Of a stretch of 64,000 nt of DNA, positions 14,366 to 22,384 are shown piece by piece. A model generated the notes under the pieces. The model searched no databases, was not told the DNA's origin, and saw only the letters and a list, made by a program, of their open reading frames with translations. This DNA comes from Flavonifractor sp. An92 (GTDB lineage Bacteria; Bacillota; Clostridia; Oscillospirales; Oscillospiraceae), in contig NZ_NFGZ01000009.1 of the NCBI RefSeq assembly GCF_002159175.1, positions 57,606-121,605 on the forward strand, written 5' to 3'. Within the stretch, counting starts at the first letter, position 1. Every line of letters begins with the position of its first letter. Both the position numbers and the translations under genes were made by a program.

Positions 14366-16822
14366 TCATTCCTCCTTTTCAGGGAGCGCCCCTGCGGTAT
14401 GCAGGGCCGCCCGTTCTACCAAAAATGCACCTTCCACATATTTTTCTTTGCGGGAGGTCGTTGCTGCGCCGCCCAGGGAATCGAGATACTGCTGCCCGTT
14501 CTTAGATTTAGAGATATACACATAAAACGGGCTGCTGACATACTGATCCCGTGCATAACAGTTGACATACCTCCTTGCCAGAACAGAGACTGCCCCCAGA
14601 TCCGCAGCCTTCTGCGTTGCCAGAGCGACGGCCATCTCCATGACCACCTGCTGCTCATCGTCATTGATGCCGGAGGTGTAAATGCGCTCCAGAAACAGCA
14701 CCAGCTTCTCACTGACAATATGACCGCTCTCGGTTGTATTCTCTCCGGCCAAATCAGCAAAAGAAAGCATCAGTTCTGTCGGCTTTTGAAACGCCCCTTT
14801 CGTCAGGCGAATGCAGGCGCGGGCCACGATTTCATCACCTTTTCTGATCAGGATGATTTTCTTGTTGGAATCAAAAGCCGCCAGCAGACACTCTCGTTGG
14901 CTCCCCGTTCGGTAAGACAAGCAGGTACCATAGGGTAGCTCACCTATCTGAATGGTGTGGTAGAAATCATCCGCTTCTTCGGCAATAAACTTGCCTCGCT
15001 CCAACGCAAGATTCTTTTGCCATGCGGTCTCCTGCTGCTCACTGATTGGGTGGTTTATTTCCCGGCGCAGATCGTCTGCGAAATATTTCAGCACATAGAA
15101 CAGTTCAGCCTGCACGATTCTTCTGAGTGCCTCAATAGCCGCATCATTTCCCTGCAGGTAGTTATATAGCGGAGTCACCAAGCTACTGCCTCCTCGAAGC
15201 AGGAAGTCTGTGATACGATTTTGGTTCTGTTTCACAAACTCGTCTGAAATGGAGAGGCTTTCTTTTAACTGGGCCCAATCCATATCCGTGGTCAGGACAG
15301 AGGCGCGAACCTGCGGCCAATTTTCACACCCGGCAAGCAAGGGCAGGTTTCTGGTCGCAAAGACCGCATCCGTTTCCGTCCGGAGATCCGGGACAAAGGG
15401 GCAAAGCTGGGTGTAATGAAACAGCATTTGCATAGCCGTCCGCCTCGTCAGCCCGCGAATATGACCGAATCGCTTCCGATACCATTCGCTGAACGGTTGC
15501 TCCAGCAGGCATTGAGCCAGCTGAGTCAATTGCTCATCCTCCGTGTATCGGCTGACCAGATCCCGCTTGAGGAGTTGGCGAAGCATGAGCATACGCTGGT
15601 CTACCGGGAGCGGGGTCAGCTTTGCATACAGGCGGACATAGATTTGGTCCTGCTGCCACAGCAGCCGCATCTCTTCAAAGGTGTATTGCTGTCCTTCCTC
15701 CAGGCAGTCAAAATAGCTGTCTGTGCGCTTTGCAGCATCGCAATCCTGTAAATTCTTTTCTGACAGGGAATTGATATTGCAGTGCTCACAAAAGCAGTCT
15801 TCAAACAGGAGCGCATAGCGGCTCAGAGAAAGGAAAATCTCACTGTTCTGATCCACCAACTGTAAAAAGTGCTTTTTCCGGTGTTCCACCGCATAGACAA
15901 GGATCGGGAACTGATACGAGCGGATCGCACCGAAATCCAGATGGAGGCAACCGGCATACAGTGCATTCAGGTAACTGACCTGATTGCACAAGATCTCTTC
16001 ACGCTGTTCTTTGTTCAGCGGTGCTTCCTGTCTGATGAACCAGTTGAGATCATACTGTCCCGCACGGTTTTCAAACCAGCGTTGGAAAAAGATACTCAAA
16101 TCATCTGCATCATGTTCAAAGACCTCCAGCAGCTGGCGAAACTTCCCGATATCGGTTTCCCGCAGCCATTGAAGCGCTTTCAGCCGGCCAGAATCAAGAA
16201 ACACGGTCACGCCCTGCTGGTACAGCAGGCCGAGGATCTTCTGCAGCGGTGTATTCTGCTCCAGAAGTACCAGCGTCTCTTTTTCGTTGCTATGCCAGTT
16301 GAACAGGCAGGCGCCAAGAAATGGAAAGCGCATCAGGTCCCGCTGATGTGCGGTCAGTGAAGAAAGCCCTTTCCAATCTGCAACAGGAAAAAGCCATAGA
16401 TTATCCAGAATAGCTTTTTCCTCTTCTTCGTACTTGACATAGGGCAAATAGTATTTCAAATACTCAAAAGTCAGCGCCGTTGGAACATTCAAAGACGCTG
16501 CCTCCAGTACCTGTTCCGTCGGATACTGTGTCAGGCTCTCATGGCAGTCATCTGCCGATTTGAGCATCGGTTCGATCCTGTCATCCTCGATCTCACAGGT
16601 ACACAAAGCATGGTACAAATCTGCGAACTCACCGCATTCAACCAGCTCCTGCTGAATTTGGGAGCTCCTGTTTTTCTTCAGCCGCGCCTGCAGTTCCAGC
16701 CGTTCGACCTTTTCGCAGGCCCCGTCCAACTCGTTCTCAGAAAACAAGCCCGTTAGGCTCAGCATCAGGCCGTCAGTTTCCATGCGGCCCAGCAGAGACA
16801 AATGTTTCATCGTATTGGTCAT
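14366..16822 (-). CDS. Very large hypothetical protein (818 aa), element-encoded
   Basis: An 818-residue, mostly helical soluble protein of unknown family. No Walker motif, nuclease motif or signal peptide is apparent. The central part contains a Cys/His cluster (FCEHCNINSL), and residues about 635-690 carry a distinctive segment (TCLSYRTGSQ; FDSNKKIILIRKG; ARACIRLTKG) that resembles a small beta-rich domain found at the C terminus of other large uncharacterised proteins; this resemblance is from memory and weak. Its start overlaps the stop of the 706-residue gene by 4 bases (ATGA), so the two large proteins are likely made together in fixed ratio. Confidence 0.8.
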   Translation of the reverse strand: MTNTMKHLSLLGRMETDGLMLSLTGLFSENELDGACEKVERLELQARLKKNRSSQIQQELVECGEFADLYHALCTCEIEDDRIEPMLKSADDCHESLTQYPTEQVLEAASLNVPTALTFEYLKYYLPYVKYEEEEKAILDNLWLFPVADWKGLSSLTAHQRDLMRFPFLGACLFNWHSNEKETLVLLEQNTPLQKILGLLYQQGVTVFLDSGRLKALQWLRETDIGKFRQLLEVFEHDADDLSIFFQRWFENRAGQYDLNWFIRQEAPLNKEQREEILCNQVSYLNALYAGCLHLDFGAIRSYQFPILVYAVEHRKKHFLQLVDQNSEIFLSLSRYALLFEDCFCEHCNINSLSEKNLQDCDAAKRTDSYFDCLEEGQQYTFEEMRLLWQQDQIYVRLYAKLTPLPVDQRMLMLRQLLKRDLVSRYTEDEQLTQLAQCLLEQPFSEWYRKRFGHIRGLTRRTAMQMLFHYTQLCPFVPDLRTETDAVFATRNLPLLAGCENWPQVRASVLTTDMDWAQLKESLSISDEFVKQNQNRITDFLLRGGSSLVTPLYNYLQGNDAAIEALRRIVQAELFYVLKYFADDLRREINHPISEQQETAWQKNLALERGKFIAEEADDFYHTIQIGELPYGTCLSYRTGSQRECLLAAFDSNKKIILIRKGDEIVARACIRLTKGAFQKPTELMLSFADLAGENTTESGHIVSEKLVLFLERIYTSGINDDEQQVVMEMAVALATQKAADLGAVSVLARRYVNCYARDQYVSSPFYVYISKSKNGQQYLDSLGGAATTSRKEKYVEGAFLVERAALHTAGALPEKEE

Positions 16823-18939
16823 GCTGCTGCACCTCCTTCGATCATGTTTTTCACCATATCCAATAGTTCTTGTTTTGGCCTAGTCTCGTACTTTGCCAGC
16901 ATTCCGCACAGCACAAAGAAATTCTGTGTGTCTATCGGCGTCAGTTCCTGCACACAGCCGGCAGGCCATTCTAACAGTTTTTCATAGACCATATTCATGG
17001 CTTGCTGTTTATCTTCTTTGTAATAATACTTGTCTGCAAATTGAACCAAAGACATCGCACTTCCGTTATAGATCTGCGCCAGTTTTTCCTTTCTTTTCAA
17101 AAATTCCTGCTGCTTTTGCAGCATCTGCTCCTGCTCTTTTTTCTCTGCAGCGGCCTTTCGGTCGGCTTCGAGTTCTTTTTTGGAATAGAACCGCTTTTTC
17201 AGGCAGTTGCCATCATAGCCTCCGCTGTTGCCCCTGGCAATCAGCTGCCGCAGGACAGAGGCCAGGGTGGGCCTGTCGTAGAGCCGCTGAATCGTCGGGT
17301 CCTTCAGTGCGCTCCAGACAAATGCCGTATAGTGTTCCGGCTCCATTTGAAAAAACGAAGAGTCCACCCATTCGTAGAGCTTTCGGTGCTCCTCCGGGCC
17401 AAGGAAAGGCCGGGCAATTATGGTGCGAAAATTCTCGTTTCCGTAACCACCAGTATTCTCGCAGAAAGAGCGGTGAAAATAGAACCGATCTCCGAAAATC
17501 TCCTGCAGCTGTGTAAATCTGTATTGGTTCAGCAACTTTTCGACAAACCGATAGCATTTCCAGCTGGAAATACGCAGGGCATAGTCCCGAAGAAGCTTCA
17601 AAGGGTATGCGTATTCACCCTCCGCTCGGTGTTTCTCAAAAAAAGCCCACAGGTCAATTTTCTTCGTTTCCACCAGAAGGGTAAACGCCTCCTCGGTGTG
17701 CTGCCGAAAGCAAGTGAAATACTCCATGTAGTCGGCACCGGTCAGTTGCTTATACCGGGCAAGCCACTGTCCAGTAGTTGCCGATCCAAGCGAGCGAAGC
17801 ATTTGCATCGTGAACAATTCCAAATAGGTGTCCCGCTTTAACTCGACTGCCAGGCAGTCATACTGCGGATCAAACAAATCGAACCGATAATTAAATGACT
17901 GCTTGATGTTTCGGTTCATCCAAAGGATAGTTTTGGGGGAAGACGGTGAAAGGCTTGAATTTACAGCCGCCCACAAATCCCGATTGCCCTCATATTTGAT
18001 GGAGAAATCCTTGTAGCGGGTAAATAGCCAGCCAACATATCCATAGAGCGAATCCGGCAATGCTTCCGGGCAGTTGAGCAACATCTTGCAGCACGCCGCC
18101 GCAAGTTTCTCGGCAGGAATGCTGTTAGAGGATAGCCGATACGGAATTCTATCCATCCACATTGCGAGTGAGTTTGTCAGAATGATTTCATCTGCTCCGT
18201 ACCCAGCTGCGGTCAAAACTGCAAACTCCCGGCTGTCCTGTTTCATATTCATACAAGGAAGCTTTACCAGTGTTCGCAATACAAGATCTGCCTTTGACCG
18301 GTAGGCTTTTACCCGCTCGGCGTAAGTGCGGATAAACCACTCCAGCACACCACAGTTAAAAGCCAGCGGCATCGTTCGCTCCGGACCAAGCAACCGGAGC
18401 AGCTGTGCGTGCATCGCCTGATATCCTTCTTCCCGGTCATCAAACAGAGAAAGGACAAACAAGGCTTCTTCTGTCTTGGTGTATTCCGTCTTTGCCAGGG
18501 CATCCAACAGGGCACGCTGGCGCACAGTATCTTCCTCCAGATGATACAGAGCACCGCTCAGGTACACATCCCCATCAGCGATTCGCCGGATTTTCTGGAG
18601 AAAGCCACTACGCTGACTGCCCACAAACATCTGGTCTGCGTGGAGTGTGCGTGTAACGGCAAGTGCCAGTGCCAATGCACGGACAATACGGATATCTGTG
18701 CCCAGCTTATTCGCAAACCGCTCCAGCACCTCTCCAGGATAGCGCAGGCTATACTGCTCAAAATAGATAGAGACATCCACATCTTGCTGCCAAATCTGGG
18801 CAGCTTCAATCTGGCGATAGTGCATCCTTGCCTTGTCGTCCTGAGAAGTCTGTACCACCAGTTCGGCAAAAGCATGATACAATGTCAGATCAATGGCTTT
18901 CTGATAGGCCGCGTATGCCGGCATGATTTCTTGATTCAC
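16819..18939 (-). CDS. Very large hypothetical protein (706 aa), element-encoded
   Basis: A 706-residue helical protein of unknown family. Its texture (many short amphipathic helices such as KTEEALFVLSLFDDREEGY) suggests an alpha-solenoid. Near residues 585-630 there is a charged Lys/Glu/Gln-rich coiled-coil stretch (KKEQEQMLQKQQEFLKRKEK). The start is a GTG preceded by GGAGG at 7 bases; the longer ATG-initiated frame would run through this ribosome-binding site and over the neighbouring small gene. It is translationally coupled to the 818-residue partner. Confidence 0.8.
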   Translation of the reverse strand: MNQEIMPAYAAYQKAIDLTLYHAFAELVVQTSQDDKARMHYRQIEAAQIWQQDVDVSIYFEQYSLRYPGEVLERFANKLGTDIRIVRALALALAVTRTLHADQMFVGSQRSGFLQKIRRIADGDVYLSGALYHLEEDTVRQRALLDALAKTEYTKTEEALFVLSLFDDREEGYQAMHAQLLRLLGPERTMPLAFNCGVLEWFIRTYAERVKAYRSKADLVLRTLVKLPCMNMKQDSREFAVLTAAGYGADEIILTNSLAMWMDRIPYRLSSNSIPAEKLAAACCKMLLNCPEALPDSLYGYVGWLFTRYKDFSIKYEGNRDLWAAVNSSLSPSSPKTILWMNRNIKQSFNYRFDLFDPQYDCLAVELKRDTYLELFTMQMLRSLGSATTGQWLARYKQLTGADYMEYFTCFRQHTEEAFTLLVETKKIDLWAFFEKHRAEGEYAYPLKLLRDYALRISSWKCYRFVEKLLNQYRFTQLQEIFGDRFYFHRSFCENTGGYGNENFRTIIARPFLGPEEHRKLYEWVDSSFFQMEPEHYTAFVWSALKDPTIQRLYDRPTLASVLRQLIARGNSGGYDGNCLKKRFYSKKELEADRKAAAEKKEQEQMLQKQQEFLKRKEKLAQIYNGSAMSLVQFADKYYYKEDKQQAMNMVYEKLLEWPAGCVQELTPIDTQNFFVLCGMLAKYETRPKQELLDMVKNMIEGGAAA

Positions 18940-18959
18940 AGTTGTCCCTCCTTTCGTGA

Positions 18960-19184
18960 TTACCTGGGCCAGTGGCCCCCAGTGGAGTAGTTCCATTCGA
19001 TGGTTCCATCGTCGTACTGGAGAATTCCATGCGCCTGCAGGCTCCAGCCATCGCGCACTCGCGTGAAGAGCGCCGTCGTTTCACACGGCCGGATTGCTTC
19101 GGCAACACTGGTGCAGCGATATTCACTGCCGTTGCGATTGGTATAAGTCTGGTTCACGATTGGCGTGATATAGGTTCTATCCAT
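18960..19184 (-). CDS. Small hypothetical protein (74 aa)
   Basis: A short beta-rich protein (YRCTSVAEA; GWSLQAHGILQYDDGTIEWN) with a good ribosome-binding site (GGAGG, 7 bases before ATG). It lies just after a terminator hairpin and before the giant-protein genes. Its Trp/Asn-Gly texture is reminiscent of the 106-residue protein encoded upstream of ligA (WWGPASTWTFENG), possibly a shared small fold. No function assigned. Confidence 0.6.
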   Translation of the reverse strand: MDRTYITPIVNQTYTNRNGSEYRCTSVAEAIRPCETTALFTRVRDGWSLQAHGILQYDDGTIEWNYSTGGHWPR

Positions 19185-19202
19185 ATCAATTCCTCCATAA
19201 AA

Positions 19203-19239
19203 ACAGGGGGAGAGCGCCGAATTATGGTGCTCTCCCTGT
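19203..19239 (-). terminator. Intrinsic terminator after ligA
   Basis: On the minus strand a GC-rich stem (arms 19239-19226 and 19218-19203, two extra bases in one arm) is followed by TTTTTAT. It separates ligA from the small gene and the giant-protein cluster. Confidence 0.75.
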
Positions 19240-19260
19240 TGTTATTGACTGGCCTGGTGT

Positions 19261-21282
19261 TCAGGCCACGCCTGCCATACGGAAAAACTCCTGCGGTTCC
19301 AGCACAGTGACACCCAGTTCCCGCGCCTTGGACAGTTTGCTGCCGGCCTTCTCGCCGCAGACCAGATAGTGGGTCTTACGGGTCACCGAGCTGCCAGCAA
19401 TCGCCCCCAGCGAGGCGATCAGGCTGTTCATCTCATCGCGGGTGTAGGGTTCCACCTTTCCGGTCACCACAATGGTTTTCCCGGCAAAGGGATTGTCCTG
19501 CGTGTTGTTTTCCGCAACCGGCTGCACCGGCTTCTGGATCTTCATCATCATCTGCAATTCCTCCCAAATACAGAAATTTTCTTCTTTGCTGAACCACTCA
19601 TGAATATTATTGTGCAGCGCATCTCCAAAGTCCGGGAGCTGCCGGAAGTCGTACCCGGCATAAACGGCATCCCGGAACTCGTCCAGATTACCGTGGAATA
19701 CCTGGCAAAGAACGCCGCTGGCGGTGTTGCCGATCATGGGGATGTCCATGGCAATCACATACCGCTCAAAGGTCGTATTCTGGCTCTGCTGAATGGCGCT
19801 CCAAAGGCGCTGCCAGGATCTTTCTCCAAAGCCGTCCATACGCACCAGCTCGTCTTTATGCTGATCCAGGCAGTAGATGTCCAGATAGCTGTGAATCCAC
19901 CCCCGGCCAATCAGTTTTTCCAGCGTTGCTTCGGAGAGTCCCTCAATATTCATCGCCTTTTTGCCGACAAAATGGACAAACTGCTTGAGCTTTTTCGTCT
20001 CGCAGCCAGCATTGTCGCAGAACAGCGTCTTGATCGTGCGTTCCTCGCCGTTCTCATTGCGCCCTCTGGTTTCGTGGATACGGGTAGGTTCTCCACAGCA
20101 AGGGCACCGGTGGGGGTATGCGCTTTCCAGCACAAAGCCGCCGCGGTCCAGATTGTCTTCCACATGCGGAATGATGAGGTTCCTCTTCGATACCAAAATG
20201 CGGTTTCCCGGCGTCAGTTCCAGATCTTCGATAAAGGAAAGATTGTGCAGGCTCGCTCTGGACACCTCGCAGCCATCGATCTCCACCGGCGCAAAAACTG
20301 CGACCGGGGCGATCTCGCCGGTGCGTCCGGGCGTCCATTCAATCATCTGGAGCTTTGTTTCAAACAGATCATCCTCAAATTTGAAAGCCAGTCCGTCCTT
20401 ATAGTGGTGGCCTGTGCGCCCGCAGCTTTTGGAGAAGGCCACATCATTGTAGGTGACAACGATGCCGTCGATGGGAATGTCATTGTCTCTGGCATACTGC
20501 TGCAGTTGCGTGATTCCATCCTCCGCCTCTGCCTGCGTCAGCGTTCGCTTGGTCACCAGATACTTGCAGGGGGTAAATCCCAGCGCAGAGAGCTCTTTCA
20601 GCCGCTCCGACTTGCGCGGCAGGTTTTCAAATCCCTCCAGCACAGTAAACGGCATGAACATCAGACGCCGCTCCATACAGGTCTTGGCATCCAGCAGGCG
20701 TACCGAGCCAGCCGCCAGATTGCGTCCGTTTTTGTAGGTCTCTCCGTTATTGTCCACAAGCGAGGCCTTCAGCTGTTCGAAATCGCTGGGCCGGATGAAT
20801 GCCTCTCCAGTGATCACCAGACGATCTTCATACTGGATATGTGCTGGTATGCCGCCGATGGCGCGGGTATTGTGGGTCACAATTTCGCCCACCTCCCCAT
20901 CGCCTCGGGTAGCAGCCTCCAGCAGCTCGCCGCCCTCATAGGTTAACTTGATGGTGAGCCCATCCAGTTTGAGCATGAACATCACCTGATGTTCCCCCAT
21001 GAAACGGCACACCTCCACGATGTTTTTCTCCTTATCCAGCGACAGCAGCGGAATCGGGTGATTCGTTTTCTCCAGCTTGCTGATTGCCGGATACCCCACC
21101 GTACTGGTGGGAGAGTTCGCCATCTGGATGCCCGTCTGCCGCTCCAGGTCTTGAAGTTCCTCAAACAGCCGATCATAGACAGCATCACTGATGCTGGGCG
21201 CATTGAGATTGTAATACTCATGGCGATAACGGTTGAGCCGGGCAGTCAGATCCTGCTGCTTCCTTATCAATTCCTGATTCAT
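19261..21282 (-). CDS. ligA: NAD-dependent DNA ligase
   Basis: A 673-residue LigA of normal length and domain order: Ia region (YYNLNAPSISDAVYDRLFEE), adenylation domain with catalytic Lys105 in MLKLDGLTIK, OB-fold (about 315-395), a four-Cys zinc finger (CPCCGEP and FCDNAGC), helix-hairpin-helix repeats (EGLSEATLEKL; DGFGERSWQRL) and a C-terminal BRCT domain (FAGKTIVVTGKVEPYTR). It seals nicks using NAD. The ATG overlaps the preceding stop (TGATG). Its composition is lower in G+C than the core chromosome, so it is probably an element-borne extra copy used in the element's own replication. Confidence 0.93.
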   Translation of the reverse strand: MNQELIRKQQDLTARLNRYRHEYYNLNAPSISDAVYDRLFEELQDLERQTGIQMANSPTSTVGYPAISKLEKTNHPIPLLSLDKEKNIVEVCRFMGEHQVMFMLKLDGLTIKLTYEGGELLEAATRGDGEVGEIVTHNTRAIGGIPAHIQYEDRLVITGEAFIRPSDFEQLKASLVDNNGETYKNGRNLAAGSVRLLDAKTCMERRLMFMPFTVLEGFENLPRKSERLKELSALGFTPCKYLVTKRTLTQAEAEDGITQLQQYARDNDIPIDGIVVTYNDVAFSKSCGRTGHHYKDGLAFKFEDDLFETKLQMIEWTPGRTGEIAPVAVFAPVEIDGCEVSRASLHNLSFIEDLELTPGNRILVSKRNLIIPHVEDNLDRGGFVLESAYPHRCPCCGEPTRIHETRGRNENGEERTIKTLFCDNAGCETKKLKQFVHFVGKKAMNIEGLSEATLEKLIGRGWIHSYLDIYCLDQHKDELVRMDGFGERSWQRLWSAIQQSQNTTFERYVIAMDIPMIGNTASGVLCQVFHGNLDEFRDAVYAGYDFRQLPDFGDALHNNIHEWFSKEENFCIWEELQMMMKIQKPVQPVAENNTQDNPFAGKTIVVTGKVEPYTRDEMNSLIASLGAIAGSSVTRKTHYLVCGEKAGSKLSKARELGVTVLEPQEFFRMAGVA

Positions 21283-21602
21283 CACGCCACCTCCTCATTC
21301 AGTACACGAAACGCAATGATCAGCGTTTCTTTTTTGTTGCCGCCGTAGGTGAACGAACTGCACACACCATTTTCAAATGTCCAGGTGCTGGCCGGCCCCC
21401 ACCAGAGCATGGCGCCGCGGCCATTATTGCCGGCATTGATCTTGTCGGCCGGCTGATTCAACACCTTCGTGCAAAATCCATTTGAGGTAATCCATGTGAC
21501 CTCACGCAGTTGATTGATGCACTCCGTTCGGCGATGATCAACAATTTGCAGACGGATTCCGGGCCGCAGCGCGCGTTTCAGCTGATTCAAATTTTCGATC
21601 AT
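21282..21602 (-). CDS. Small hypothetical protein (106 aa)
   Basis: A 106-residue soluble protein (LRPGIRLQIVDHRRTE; WWGPASTWTFENGVCSSFTYGG). No family recognised. It overlaps the upstream gene by 4 bases and ligA by one base, so it belongs to the same translationally coupled string. Confidence 0.65.
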   Translation of the reverse strand: MIENLNQLKRALRPGIRLQIVDHRRTECINQLREVTWITSNGFCTKVLNQPADKINAGNNGRGAMLWWGPASTWTFENGVCSSFTYGGNKKETLIIAFRVLNEEVA

Positions 21603-21823
21603 GCGGCATCCTCCTTACTGTTCCGTTTTTCCTTGATAGCGTAGTGGCCGAAATTCAATTCATGGATGATGTGTTGGATCACTTCGTCATCATCCCATGC
21701 GGCAAAAAGAGAAGTCCGCTCCGGCCCTTCCCCCACATGGACACTCACCTGTCCACCATAGATCTGCATCAGCACATCCGGGCGTTGGGCGCAGACGATT
21801 GACAAATTTCCAAGCTGTTTCAT
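21599..21823 (-). CDS. Small hypothetical protein (74 aa)
   Basis: The real gene is taken to start at MKQLGNLSIV, where AGGAGG precedes ATG; the open frame extends further upstream across the neighbouring gene without support. The product is acidic in its second half (AAWDDDEVIQHIIHELNFG). It overlaps the next gene by ATGA. Function unknown. Confidence 0.6.
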   Translation of the reverse strand: MKQLGNLSIVCAQRPDVLMQIYGGQVSVHVGEGPERTSLFAAWDDDEVIQHIIHELNFGHYAIKEKRNSKEDAA

Positions 21824-21836
21824 AATTCCTCCTTGT

Positions 21837-22319
21837 TCACACAACATGCAGCCAAACCATGACGGGACGGCGAAGGTCTGCAGTCGCATAATTCTTTCTG
21901 ATATTGACGGGACGGTAGTGCCCATCCAAATCGCATTCAATGCTTTGCTCCACTCGGCCTTTATCCCGGGCCAGTTCTTCACGAACCGCCTGCAAAATAC
22001 ATAGGCGAGTTTTCAATGTGTCGCTTTCTCTGCAACGAAGCGAAGGGCAATACACATATTCGTGCGGGTTCTCTTCGAGCATGAAGCCATAGGTCATATA
22101 CTGACGGCATTTACGCTCCCGCTCCCGCTCGATGTGTTTCACATAGTCCACGGCGCTTTTAACCCCCTCCGTCAAACAGAGGTATCCCATCTGCTGGCGC
22201 TGTTCATCGGACAAGGGAATCTCTTTTTTCTTTTGTCCCGGCAGCCCCTTATAGATGTGGAAGCTCTCGGGAGCATAGCGATAACCGCGGATGTTGTACT
22301 CAAATTTCAATTTGCTCAA
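21837..22319 (-). CDS. Hypothetical protein (160 aa)
   Basis: A basic, Arg/Tyr-rich protein (YRYAPESFHIYKGLPGQKKK; HIERERERKCRQY) started by TTG with AAAGGGG about 8 bases upstream. The central part may be a DNA- or RNA-binding helical segment. No family recognised. It lies between the PcfJ-like gene and the small genes leading to ligA. Confidence 0.6.
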   Translation of the reverse strand: MSKLKFEYNIRGYRYAPESFHIYKGLPGQKKKEIPLSDEQRQQMGYLCLTEGVKSAVDYVKHIERERERKCRQYMTYGFMLEENPHEYVYCPSLRCRESDTLKTRLCILQAVREELARDKGRVEQSIECDLDGHYRPVNIRKNYATADLRRPVMVWLHVV

Positions 22320-22341
22320 TGTAAAACCCCTTTCTTAAATG

Positions 22342-22375
22342 AATGGCCGAACGCCCCAAGGGACGCCCGGCCATT
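22342..22375 (-). terminator. Hairpin between the PcfJ-like gene and downstream genes
   Basis: Arms 22342-22349 and 22368-22375 form an 8-bp stem with further pairing inside; the minus strand continues CATTTAAG. It may act as a weak terminator or processing site within the long leftward operon. Confidence 0.4.
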
Positions 22376-22384
22376 GAACCTGTC

